NCBI GenBank assembly: GCA_965248905.1
Contig: CBDFKS010000007.1
Coordinates: 1-64,000, forward strand
From: CBDFKS01 sp965248905
GTDB taxonomy: Bacteria; Chloroflexota; Dehalococcoidia; Lucifugimonadales; JAGWBF01
DNA: 64,000 bases
Direction: 5' to 3'
Shown one piece after another: positions 16,649 to 24,997 of the stretch. The translations under genes were made by a program, and so were the position numbers. Below the pieces are notes generated by a model. That model was not told the DNA's origin, ran no database searches, and saw only the letters and a list, made by a program, of their open reading frames with translations. Numbering within the stretch: the stretch's first letter is position 1; each line of letters opens with the position of its first letter.

Positions 16649-17002
16649 TCAGCTCCCTTTCGGGCGTATACTAAGAAGTGTGTCTCTGCTAGCAGGACGT
16701 GTCGTGGGGTATACAGTTCTCACCTCTCCGTCTCCATCATCATTATACCGCACAATGACTACCATGTAGGTGTTAGATAGCTTGCCAGTCAGGATGCCCA
16801 ATTTGTAGTAAAGATGGGTGTTTACACGCGAACGTAGGTAAACAAAATCCGGCGCCATTAGGACGTCGCATATATATTGAAGAAACGATATCATCTCCGG
16901 GTGGCGGATTCTGATGTGGTCGGCGAACCTTTGGGTAAGATGAACACGGCGGCCCGAATAGTCGATGCAGTTCTCGGCAATGTCCTGAGTTGTGTTAGTC
17001 AC
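16649..17002 (-). CDS. PBECR-like (Barnase/ColE5/RelE-type) putative nuclease toxin
   Basis: 117 residues. The pattern RVHLTQRFADHIRIRHPEM ... ICDVLMAPDFVYLRSR ... HLYYKLGILTGKLSNTYMVVIVRYNDDGDGEVRTVYPT resembles phage-Barnase-EndoU-colicin-RelE-like nuclease domains. A His-containing H(I)R.RHPE helix and an Arg/Thr end in the last strand could form the active site. It is directly followed by a DUF2283-like gene. The assignment is by pattern only; it could instead be a phage-derived protein without toxicity. Confidence 0.5.
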   Translation of the reverse strand: MTNTTQDIAENCIDYSGRRVHLTQRFADHIRIRHPEMISFLQYICDVLMAPDFVYLRSRVNTHLYYKLGILTGKLSNTYMVVIVRYNDDGDGEVRTVYPTTRPASRDTLLSIRPKGS

Positions 17003-17132
17003 GACCTACGCCTAATACCTGGAGCGTGTGCCGTAGGCGACGGGTTGAGATATGCCTCGTCAACATTAAGCCAGTGCGACGTTTGGAAGGATAACAATTC
17101 TGTTTCCTTTAGGCATAAACTTCGTGGGCCAG

Positions 17133-17909
17133 CTATTGTACGCTTTCGCAGAAGGCTAACAGAGAGCCGTCCTCGTTGACGTGATACTCGAACATCTCAA
17201 GTACCGTGCCGACACTGTGGGCAAACACGAAGCGAAAGCCCGGTGTAACCACCTGCGCGTACATCCTGTCAGGATCGGGGCATCCCAGGCTGGTGTCAGG
17301 CCATTGGACGGGGTCGAATACGATAGTCATGAGCTCGTCCGGAGCTATGTTTAGACTTCCCGATAAGGCGCGTCGCGCTATGAGCTCTGGCGAACTGTCT
17401 GCGTTAAAAACCCATAAAGCGTTGTACCTCTGGAAGCCAAGTGTCTCTTCAAGGTACTCGGGCAACAACCCAAAGGTGCGTCCGTCAGAGCTGGTGGCCT
17501 GGATCCGCCTGTCATAACGGCCGGTTTCCAGGTCCGCGGGAAGGACTGCCACCTGGTCGTCGGAGAGTGGGAAGCGGACTTGGGATGTGGGTGGGTTCAC
17601 AATGATCATCTGCTCAAAGGCTATCTCCCCATCCCGTAGAAGCTCTACTTGGATGGATGCGATGACTTCGCTAAAAGTGCAGTTCGCGGTGTTTATGGGA
17701 TCGAAGCCTGTAGGAACTGGGTCTTGGCCTCGAATACCGCGAACAGGGCCGATCGCTCCGATCTCTGTCATGGGGCACTCTACAGTCAAATCCTGCGCCT
17801 GCACGGCGGTGGGTGTGGTCGTGGGATTGTCACTTCCACCGCAAGCGGCTGCCAAGACTATGACAACTAGACTAGATATGGCCAGGGCTAAAATATTTAT
17901 TCTGTTCAT
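17133..17909 (-). CDS. Secreted lipoprotein, unknown function
   Basis: About 258 residues from the ATG at 17909; a GTG at 17924 is an alternative but has its purine run too close. The signal peptide NRINILALAISSLVVIVLAAAC has a lipobox ending at Cys, followed by GGSDNPTTTPT linker residues. The C-terminal part WPDTSLGCPDPDRMYAQVVTPGFRFVFAH is a repeat-like motif I associate with Chloroflexota secreted proteins. The N-terminal part has a Cys pair (VECPMTE / TANCTFSE). Location: outer face of the membrane. Substrate or partner unknown. Confidence 0.7.
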   Translation of the reverse strand: MNRINILALAISSLVVIVLAAACGGSDNPTTTPTAVQAQDLTVECPMTEIGAIGPVRGIRGQDPVPTGFDPINTANCTFSEVIASIQVELLRDGEIAFEQMIIVNPPTSQVRFPLSDDQVAVLPADLETGRYDRRIQATSSDGRTFGLLPEYLEETLGFQRYNALWVFNADSSPELIARRALSGSLNIAPDELMTIVFDPVQWPDTSLGCPDPDRMYAQVVTPGFRFVFAHSVGTVLEMFEYHVNEDGSLLAFCESVQ

Positions 17910-17943
17910 ATTGTCTTCAATCACCCTTCATAAGAAAGCAGCC

Positions 17944-17970
17944 CTCACCCCTGGCCTCTCGCCAGGTGAG
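17944..17970 (-). terminator. Hairpin downstream of fumC
   Basis: CTCACC(c)CTGGC / GCCAG-GTGAG arms with a ctct loop lie 33 bases after the fumC stop. The following U-tract is weak (GCTTTCTT), so termination may be partial. The surrounding sequence resembles common dispersed CT-rich repeats. Confidence 0.45.
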
Positions 17971-18002
17971 AGATGGGGGAAGTCGAAGGCCGAACTGAGA
18001 GA

Positions 18003-19421
18003 TTATCCCCCTGCCGGTCCTCCTCCCACGCCTGGCTCCGTCATCTTTTCGGGATTCAGCAGAGCGTCGAGCTGCTCGGCAGAAAGAGAGGTCATCTTCG
18101 CTGCCATCTCTCTGATAGTGCTTCCGCTGGCGGCGGCCTCCTTTGCGACCTCTGCGGCCTTGTCGTATCCGACGGCTGGAGACAGGGCGGTACCCAGCAT
18201 CAGTCCCTTTTCAACCATGTCTGGACCCACGTTAGTTGCTTTAAGTCCCTTGACACACTGCTCGGAAAAGTTGTCAGCCGACGTGGCCAGCAGTGAGATG
18301 GACTGGAGTAGGTTATAGGCTGCCACAGGCATCATCATGTTGAGCTCGAAGTACCCCCCCTGGCCTGCGAGGGCTATCGTGGCGTCATTGCCCACAACCT
18401 GGGCCACTACTTGAATTACCGACTCGGCGATGACAGGATTTATCTTGCCGGGCATGATGGAGCTTCCGGGCTGGACCTCCGGCAGGACCAGTTCACCAAG
18501 CCCGGCTCTGGGGCCGCTGCCTATCCATCGTATGTCGTTGGCTATCTTGTAAAGGCTCGTAGCGATAGTGCGCAGTACCCCGCTAGCCTCTACCGCGGCA
18601 TCCAGGGAATTCTGGGCCTGGAAGTGGTTGTCCGTCTCGCGCACGTGGACTCCCGTCATGTCGGACAGGAGCTGGCAGACACGGCTGGAGAACTCTGGAT
18701 GAGTATTTACTCCAGTGCCCACGGCGGTGCCCCCTAACGCTACCTGAGAGAGTTCTTCCTGGGCATGGAGTAGGCGGCTGATGCTGTGGCTGACCTGTCC
18801 GGCGTACCCCTTAAATTCCTGCCCCAATCGGACTGGAGTGGCGTCCTGGAGATGTGTGCGGCCGGTCTTGATGATGGGCCAAAACTCCTTGCTTTTCTCA
18901 TCCAACGAGCTTTCTAGCTTGTTCAGTGCTGGAATGAGCGACTCCTTAATTTGCACCAACGCGGAAAGATGGATGGCCGTTGGGATGACGTCGTTTGAGG
19001 ACTGGCCCGTGTTCACGTGGTCGTTGGGGTGTACGAGACGAGAGCCTCGCTCCCCTCCCAGAATCTCCGTCGCCCGGTTCGCTATCACTTCGTTGGCGTT
19101 GGTGTTGGTCGACGTGCCCGAGCCTGTCTGGAAAATGTCCACCACGAACTGGTCGTCAAGCTTGCCTTCAGAGACCTCTTGCGCCGCCTCCACAATGGCA
19201 TTGGCGGTCTGTTCCTCCATCAAACCAAGGCCCATGTTAACCTTCGCGGCGGCGAGCTTTATCAGCGCCAAAGAGCGAATGAAGCTACGCGGAAAGCGAA
19301 GATCGCTGATCGGGAAATTGAGCTCTGCGCGCCTTGTGGAAGCACCGTAATAAGCGTCCACTGGGACCTCAAGAGGTCCCATCGAATCGCGTTCGGTTCT
19401 AGTGTTGTGGGCCGAAGACAT
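18003..19421 (-). CDS. fumC: Fumarate hydratase, class II
   Basis: About 472 residues. The ATG at 19421 has GGAGGAGG upstream; an earlier in-frame ATG at 19448 does not. It hydrates fumarate to malate in the TCA cycle as a homotetramer. Signatures are GSGTSTNTNANEV, the SSNDV loop, GRTHLQDATPVRLGQEF, LGGTAVGTGVN, and the lyase signature GSSIMPGKINPV (about residue 320). GSGTSTNTNANEV and the HLQDA spacing favour fumarase over aspartase, although aspartate ammonia-lyase is a close relative. The gene is flanked on both sides by hairpins and is probably monocistronic. Confidence 0.9.
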   Translation of the reverse strand: MSSAHNTRTERDSMGPLEVPVDAYYGASTRRAELNFPISDLRFPRSFIRSLALIKLAAAKVNMGLGLMEEQTANAIVEAAQEVSEGKLDDQFVVDIFQTGSGTSTNTNANEVIANRATEILGGERGSRLVHPNDHVNTGQSSNDVIPTAIHLSALVQIKESLIPALNKLESSLDEKSKEFWPIIKTGRTHLQDATPVRLGQEFKGYAGQVSHSISRLLHAQEELSQVALGGTAVGTGVNTHPEFSSRVCQLLSDMTGVHVRETDNHFQAQNSLDAAVEASGVLRTIATSLYKIANDIRWIGSGPRAGLGELVLPEVQPGSSIMPGKINPVIAESVIQVVAQVVGNDATIALAGQGGYFELNMMMPVAAYNLLQSISLLATSADNFSEQCVKGLKATNVGPDMVEKGLMLGTALSPAVGYDKAAEVAKEAAASGSTIREMAAKMTSLSAEQLDALLNPEKMTEPGVGGGPAGG

Positions 19422-19524
19422 TGAGTAACCTCCTCCGGAATTCCGCATCTGATTTTAATGGGTAGCTAGGAAGTTGGGTAGCCCTAACATTGTCAGGGGA
19501 AGCCTACACTCTTTAGGCTGTGGT

Positions 19525-19557
19525 GCATGAAAAGAGTTAGACGCTCTTAGCTCATGC
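19525..19557. repeat. Intergenic hairpin
   Basis: GCATGA and TCATGC enclose inner AGAG/CTCT arms. The hairpin lies between fumC and the sortase terminator and is probably part of the sortase 3' end or the fumC leader. A further short AGCCT/AGGCT hairpin occurs at 19501-19519. Confidence 0.45.
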
Positions 19558-19564
19558 AGACAAA

Positions 19565-19592
19565 GGAGGGGCTACGCATGCGTAGCCCCTCC
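19565..19592 (-). terminator. Perfect 28-bp palindrome, terminator of the sortase gene
   Basis: GGAGGGGCTACGCA is followed by its exact reverse complement. On the minus strand it is followed by TTTGTCTG. It is 35 bases past the sortase stop. Confidence 0.6.
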
Positions 19593-19627
19593 AAATCCGA
19601 ATCTATTTCGGGTGATGCCGATATGAT

Positions 19628-20731
19628 TTATGATCGCACTCCCACCAGTTTCCCGCTGACGACCAGGCGGCTGTCGTACACGAACCTGGGGACGCAGGCC
19701 ACCAGGTGAAGGTTAGCTCCCCCTGGGTCCAGTTGAGCGTACTCAGGCTTTAACCCCTTGAGGTGTCCATAGTCCAGCTTCAGGTCATCTTGGTGCACGA
19801 CCACGGCTTCAGTTATCTTGTACAAATAGGACCGGCTTTCAGCTTCCACGATGGTGTATACTTCCTGGCCCTTCCTGAGGAGATCGGGGATTTTGGGAAG
19901 ATTGTAGAAAACGTTCCCTTCTCCCGCTATGGGACTCTCCAGGTGGCCAAACAGCCAGACGCTGCCCATTTCACCAGGGTTGGATTCTTCCGGTATCTGG
20001 CCCACTACTCGATTGGGCGTTTGGTAGGCCCGGCTGTCACCAAGGTTCATTATCTCCAGTCCCTCCACCTTTGAGTCCACTCCGATGGAGGGCAAAATTA
20101 CTCGTTTAGCTGCCGACAAAGTGCCTGTTGGCGGCAATGTGCTGGAATCTATGGGCCTGAAACCTTGCAACAGTGCTGTCTCTAGAAAAGAAGGGGGTTC
20201 ATATTCCAGTGGATTGCTCCAGTACGCCGCCTTAAGGGTCTCTCCGGGGTAAGCTTGTTGTGCCGCGATTACCGATGGGGATATTTGCACCGTCGATTCC
20301 TGGCCTGTGAGGGCTTCACCCAGTGGATCAGTCGCGGTCGCCAATATGGACGTTTCGCCAAAATCGGCTGGGGAAATCGAGCTTTCCGTGAATTCAGTCT
20401 GGGGCACCATCAGCGTCTGGCTCGACTCTGGGGCGGTTATGGGAAGGCCTGGCCTAAGAACAGAGCCTTCATCGCTTGGCGTGGCTGAATTTGAGATATC
20501 TGGACCCGCCAACGCAGAGTTCGTGGCCATGGTTTCACTGGTGGTCTGTGGGACGGTGACCGCATAGTTTAGCTCGTCAAGGTCGGAATTGGCTTTATAA
20601 GCATAGCTGAAATACGCTATTCCGGCGGCCAGCAGTATTGCTCCGATAACGATTAAGAAAATTCCTGATGTTTTGAAAAACCGTTGCTGCAGCCGGGAGC
20701 GCATGAGTAGATAGTCATACCCTATTTCCAT
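19628..20731 (-). CDS. Sortase-family transpeptidase, membrane-anchored
   Basis: 367 residues. The ATG follows AAGGAGGTGAT. A hydrophobic anchor (about FLIVIGAILLAAGIAYFSYAY, residues 25-45) is followed by a long Ser/Thr/Pro-rich low-complexity linker (about 55-175). The sortase barrel is at about 200-365: VILPSIGVDSKVEGL, catalytic His in WLFGHLES, catalytic Cys in LHLVACVPR and Arg in YDSRLVVSG. All three catalytic residues are present. Class assignment (D/E/F-like) is uncertain. The enzyme would attach or cross-link surface proteins; no LPxTG substrate was noticed in this window. Flanking hairpins suggest a single-gene unit. Confidence 0.85.
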   Translation of the reverse strand: MEIGYDYLLMRSRLQQRFFKTSGIFLIVIGAILLAAGIAYFSYAYKANSDLDELNYAVTVPQTTSETMATNSALAGPDISNSATPSDEGSVLRPGLPITAPESSQTLMVPQTEFTESSISPADFGETSILATATDPLGEALTGQESTVQISPSVIAAQQAYPGETLKAAYWSNPLEYEPPSFLETALLQGFRPIDSSTLPPTGTLSAAKRVILPSIGVDSKVEGLEIMNLGDSRAYQTPNRVVGQIPEESNPGEMGSVWLFGHLESPIAGEGNVFYNLPKIPDLLRKGQEVYTIVEAESRSYLYKITEAVVVHQDDLKLDYGHLKGLKPEYAQLDPGGANLHLVACVPRFVYDSRLVVSGKLVGVRS

Positions 20732-20880
20732 ATCACCTCCTTTCAGGGCAAGAATAGTCTGATGCTAGAGGAGCTACGTCCTTCGCTCACCGCCACACTT
20801 CTGCTGATGACACCTTGGTGGATAATTTGAGTAGCGTAAAGGAAATAGCAGAGCACTACGGGGCCGAACTAGAGGGGACC

Positions 20881-21093
20881 CTAGCGGACTCTGGGCGTAT
20901 GCATTGCTCCACTGGTTATGGGCTCGTTAAGGTATATGTCGCCATTCCTGATTTTGATGTTGAAACCGCAATCCGGATTGGTGCACACCCACGCCTTATA
21001 GTGTACCGCTGCTCCCTGGCTACCGTAGTCAGAAAGGGGTACGAGTTGGCCCACATCACACTTGAGGCACTTAGGTATTCCCTGGTCTTCCAC
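20881..21093 (-). CDS. Small zinc-ribbon protein
   Basis: About 70 residues. I place the start at the GTG at 21093 because GGGAGGAGG sits 6 bases upstream and a -10-like TATACT with TTGTAA 18 bases before it lies just upstream. The longer open frame to 21144 begins at a TTG without a ribosome site. Two Cys pairs, IPKCLKCDVG and WVCTNPDCGFN, form a zinc ribbon with no other domain; the C-terminal half is polar. No family name is recognised. It lies between rpoD and the sortase. Confidence 0.6.
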   Translation of the reverse strand: MEDQGIPKCLKCDVGQLVPLSDYGSQGAAVHYKAWVCTNPDCGFNIKIRNGDIYLNEPITSGAMHTPRVR

Positions 21094-21255
21094 AAAAACC
21101 TCCTCCCACGCCAAGTTGTGGCGGAGTATAGCATCGTGTGTCAAGAACTTACAAGGTTCATTATGTTAAGGTTTAGCGGAATAATTTCAATGAGTGCCGT
21201 TGACTAAAAGACCAGGTTAGGATAGAAGTTTACCTGTGAACCTTCGTCCGACCAG

Positions 21256-22818
21256 TTATTCCAGAAAGTCTCGTAGCTTACGAGAACGGGTTGGGTGGCG
21301 TAGCTTTCTGAGGGCCTTCGCTTCTATCTGACGTATTCGTTCCCTGGTTACTCCAAACTCTCTTCCTACCTCTTCCAAAGTTCGGCTCCGACCGTCCTCG
21401 AGTCCGAAGCGGAGCTGGAGTACACGACTTTCCCGGTCGGTTAGGGTGTCCAATACTTCCTGGATCTGTTCCTTTAGCAGTTGGAACGAGGCGGCGTCCG
21501 AAGGTGCAGGGGCACTTCTATCCTCGATAAAGTCTCCTAAGTGACTATCTTCCTCCTCTCCGATAGGTGTTTCCAGGGAAACCGGCTCTTGGGAGATCTT
21601 GAGTATCTCTTCCACGCGCTCGGGAAGGACCTCCATGGCTGAACCAATCTCCTCTGGGGTAGGCTCTCTTCCGTACTCTTGTAGCAGCCGGCGATGCTGG
21701 CGCATCAGCTTGTTAATGGTCTCGACCATGTGCACCGGGATGCGAATCGTTCTGGCCTGGTCGGCGATCGCCCGAGTAATCGCTTGCCGGATCCACCAGG
21801 TTGCGTAGGTGCTGAATTTGTAGCCCTTGCGGTAATCAAACTTCTCTACCGCCCTGATCAAGCCTATGTTGCCTTCCTGAATCAAGTCCAGAAGCGCCAT
21901 ACCTCTGCCGATGTACTTCTTAGCAACGCTGACCACCAGGCGAAGATTGGCCTCGGTTAGGTGCCCTTGTGCCCTCAGTCCCTCTTCTTTAATACGACTG
22001 AAATAGGCCCGAAATAGGTTGTCCATCGACTGAAGTCTGAAATAGCAATCCGAGGTATCAATGGTAGACATGAGCTGTTGTAGGCTACAGTCCTCCAGGA
22101 CATCTATCGCATCAGTAGGAAGCACCCAGCTATCTAAAGATAGCTGAACTACACGCTGGTCTATTTCCTCGGTATCGATCCCCAGGTCTTCGGCGATACT
22201 GATCATCAGGTCAGGGCTAAGTTCTGCATCGATGGCGGCTCTGAGTTTGGGATGATCGGTGATCTGAGAAAGGGTAAGGTTGCGTGGGAGACCTAGATTC
22301 TCTCCCAGCGCTCCCACCAATTCAGCGGCTTCCCCCAAACGTCGCAGAAGGACGAAGGAGCTTTCCCAGGCCTTTGGTGGCCTACCTTCTGCGTCTTTTA
22401 GCGCGCCTTCCAGTTTTTCTACGTGCCTGCCGCCCTCCATTTTGCGAGCTAGGGACCTTTCATCTTTCGAGGTCAGAAGGTGTACGCGGCCTATCTCTCG
22501 GAGGTACATTCTTACTGGATCGTCAAGTACCTCCGTTCCCTCTACTTCTTGTTCCCATTCCGCGTCTTCATTATCTGGAGAGGCTTCTTCGGCCCCGGCC
22601 TCGGCTTCGGGTGAGGCAGGCGCTGGCTGCTCCCAAGTCGCGTCCGGGCTCTTCGCCGTCATAGGAACGGCCTCGTCGGATAGCTGTTTCCCGGCGACTA
22701 CCGCATCGACACCGCCAACCACACTTAGAAGCTGTTCCTGTGCCAGCTTCTGCCCGTCTTCGTTAGCGCCTTCTAGGAGCTCTTCCGTGTTGTCCTGTTG
22801 GCCACGCCTTCGCCTCAT
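21256..22818 (-). CDS. rpoD: RNA polymerase primary sigma factor (sigma-70 family)
   Basis: 520 residues. AAGGTGAA precedes the ATG. An acidic N-terminal segment (to about residue 95) precedes region 1.2 (DDPVRMYLREIGRVHLLT). Region 2 contains LVVSVAKKYIGRGMALLDLIQEGNIGLIRAVEKFDY and the -10 recognition helix YATWWIRQAITRAIADQARTIR. Region 3 begins HMVETINKL. Region 4 has LTDRESRVLQLRFGL and the -35 helix VTRERIRQIEAKALRKL. It is the housekeeping sigma factor and fits the TTGACA/TATAAT promoters seen in the window. It is 44 bases downstream of dnaG, the common primase-sigma arrangement. Confidence 0.95.
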   Translation of the reverse strand: MRRRRGQQDNTEELLEGANEDGQKLAQEQLLSVVGGVDAVVAGKQLSDEAVPMTAKSPDATWEQPAPASPEAEAGAEEASPDNEDAEWEQEVEGTEVLDDPVRMYLREIGRVHLLTSKDERSLARKMEGGRHVEKLEGALKDAEGRPPKAWESSFVLLRRLGEAAELVGALGENLGLPRNLTLSQITDHPKLRAAIDAELSPDLMISIAEDLGIDTEEIDQRVVQLSLDSWVLPTDAIDVLEDCSLQQLMSTIDTSDCYFRLQSMDNLFRAYFSRIKEEGLRAQGHLTEANLRLVVSVAKKYIGRGMALLDLIQEGNIGLIRAVEKFDYRKGYKFSTYATWWIRQAITRAIADQARTIRIPVHMVETINKLMRQHRRLLQEYGREPTPEEIGSAMEVLPERVEEILKISQEPVSLETPIGEEEDSHLGDFIEDRSAPAPSDAASFQLLKEQIQEVLDTLTDRESRVLQLRFGLEDGRSRTLEEVGREFGVTRERIRQIEAKALRKLRHPTRSRKLRDFLE

Positions 22819-22862
22819 TGCTTCACCTTCTACACATCGATTTAGAGAATAGGGCTCCCGAC

Positions 22863-24773
22863 CTACTCTCTAAAGACATTTCGTAATCTTTCGTTGACCT
22901 CGAGTACCCGTTGCTCTTGCTCACCTATTTCGTCGCCGGTGGCCTGATCCAGTCTCAGTCCCTCTTCTCGATTGAGTTCTCTCAGATAGCGCTCTTCTAA
23001 ACGACGGACACACAACCGCATCACCTCTTCCCACTGTCGTCGATCAGTTGGGGGCAACGTCTTCATTGCCAGGTAGTCCAGATGACTTTTCAACTCTTCA
23101 TCCAGGACATCCTTCAACCTATCTAGTGTGGAACATTTTATCCAATTTGTAAATACCTCACGGTTCTCTGCTCGCTGGAAGTACTCCATACGTAGCCCGA
23201 ATGAGGCCCCATCTTCATTATAGACCCCCGGTTCTAGGCTTCCTTCCGGGTTTGAGTCGGCGGGTCCGTTGTGCTGAAAGAGGAGTGCCAGACAGTACTC
23301 CTCCAGCGGGTCATGGTCCAGCATTGCGAAGGGTGTTGCGGCGGCTTCTCCTGTGCCATGTCTATCCCGGCCGGCGCCGTCTGCTGCTTTTTGTTGGCCG
23401 GTGTTGGCTCTGCCTCGATATGACACTGCGCCTGGCTTGGGCCGACCCAGGCTGGCTTGCAGGGTCGCTTCGCTAACTCCGAGGAGTGTGGCCAAGCGCT
23501 GAAAGTAATGGTCTTGGTCGAACGGGTCGGGCGTGGCTGTTATCAGCGGGAACAGCAGCTCGGCCAGCTTGGACTTGCCTGAGGGGGCGTTTAAATCGAA
23601 CCGGCTTGAGAGTGCCGTGAACAGGTAGTCTATAAGGGGCACCGCGTTGCTTATCAGGTTGGCCCACTCTTCGGGGCTCTCAAGTATTATCTCATCGGGG
23701 TCCTTTCCTTGGGGGAGAGCGGCTACTTTGAGAGTCGGCACCTCTGGCCGCTCGTAAAGAGAGGTTCCCTGAGTTCGGCTCACCAACCTTGACTGGAACA
23801 CGTTCCAAGATGACTCGAGACTCCTTAGCGTCGCTGCTTGGCCGGCTGCGTCGGGGTCCAGGGCAAGAACCACGTCTTTGGAGTCTGAAGTTCCGGCTCT
23901 ACCGACTAGACCGAGTATCACAGACACCTGTTGCTGAGTAAGAGCCGTTCCCATAGAAGCGACCACGTTTGAGAAGCCAGCTTGGTGAGCGATGATGGCG
24001 TCCGTATAGCCCTCCACGATTACTGCGCCCTTTTCCCGTATCGACTCTTTGGCCAAGTGCAGAGCATACAGAATACGACCTTTGTCGAATATGGAGCTTC
24101 TGGGAGAATTGAGATACTTGGGGTTGGAGCTATCCAGGGCTCTCCCCCCGAAGCCTGCCAAGCGTCCTTGGGCGTCTCTAATGGGAAACATCAGACGCCC
24201 ACGAAACAGGTCTCGATAGTCTTCCCTTTGGCCCTGGGTTACGACGCCCGCCAAGGCCATCTGCTCCTGCGTATAACCTTTGGATGTTAGGTGACGCTTC
24301 AGAGATTCGCCGTCATTGGGGCTCAGACCCAGTTGGAAGTTGTCTATGGTGTTTTGTGTGATGCCTCTCTTCCGCACGTACTCCATCGCTTGGGAACCGC
24401 TCTTGTCCGATATTAGTATCCGCGAAAAATACTCTTTGGTCGCCTCGTTTATTCCATAAAGAATGTCTTGCTCGCTTTTTCGCTCCTTGTTTTCCCTCAG
24501 GTCTACACCCGCCTGTTGTGCCAGGCGCTTGAGGGCTTCGCTGAAGTCCAGGTTCTCTATGCGGATGATGAAGGAAAAGATGTCCCCGCCGGTGGCGCAT
24601 GCCCCGAAACAACGCCAGCTTTGTCTCTCGGGGAACACGAAGAACGAAGGTGTCTTTTCCGTGTGGAAGGGGCATACAGCCTTGTAACTCCTTCCGGAGC
24701 GTTGAAGATTCGTATATCTGGATACTACGTCCAGGATGTCCAGGCGGCTTTTTATCTCGTCTACTGCGGCCAT
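22863..24773 (-). CDS. dnaG: DNA primase
   Basis: 636 residues. It synthesises RNA primers at the replication fork. The N-terminal CHC2 zinc domain reads CPFHTEKTPSFFVF ... RCFGACATGGD; the second Cys pair is spaced CxxxC, one residue longer than the usual CFGC. The catalytic TOPRIM segment has IVEGYTDAIIAHQAG, ASMGTAL and VLALDPDAAGQAA. A C-terminal helicase-binding region follows (about 480-636). It is upstream of rpoD on the same strand. The 224 bases upstream to the MFS gene hold the promoter region and a short AACTCC/GGAG(C)T hairpin, nothing else seen. Confidence 0.95.
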   Translation of the reverse strand: MAAVDEIKSRLDILDVVSRYTNLQRSGRSYKAVCPFHTEKTPSFFVFPERQSWRCFGACATGGDIFSFIIRIENLDFSEALKRLAQQAGVDLRENKERKSEQDILYGINEATKEYFSRILISDKSGSQAMEYVRKRGITQNTIDNFQLGLSPNDGESLKRHLTSKGYTQEQMALAGVVTQGQREDYRDLFRGRLMFPIRDAQGRLAGFGGRALDSSNPKYLNSPRSSIFDKGRILYALHLAKESIREKGAVIVEGYTDAIIAHQAGFSNVVASMGTALTQQQVSVILGLVGRAGTSDSKDVVLALDPDAAGQAATLRSLESSWNVFQSRLVSRTQGTSLYERPEVPTLKVAALPQGKDPDEIILESPEEWANLISNAVPLIDYLFTALSSRFDLNAPSGKSKLAELLFPLITATPDPFDQDHYFQRLATLLGVSEATLQASLGRPKPGAVSYRGRANTGQQKAADGAGRDRHGTGEAAATPFAMLDHDPLEEYCLALLFQHNGPADSNPEGSLEPGVYNEDGASFGLRMEYFQRAENREVFTNWIKCSTLDRLKDVLDEELKSHLDYLAMKTLPPTDRRQWEEVMRLCVRRLEERYLRELNREEGLRLDQATGDEIGEQEQRVLEVNERLRNVFRE

Positions 24774-24997
24774 GTAACTGCTATCCCTTTCCCGATGTAG
24801 AGAAGGACACCTTATGGTTGTCAGGGGTTGGATATGAATTCACCGAATCCATACCTGGGCTTGCGAGTTATGGGTAATCGGCGGGACTTGAGTGAAGATA
24901 AATAAATGGACGGCCACTGCTCCCACACCCCACATCAACTCCGAAAAGGAGCTAGCTATTCTCTAATATTCTAACACCGGAGAGCTCCAGTGCCTAA

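Noticed and set aside
17936..17990. Third copy of the 156-bp inverted-repeat element
   Set aside because: It shares only a CT-rich, CTCACC/GGTGAG character; the ordered arms and ends of the element are absent.
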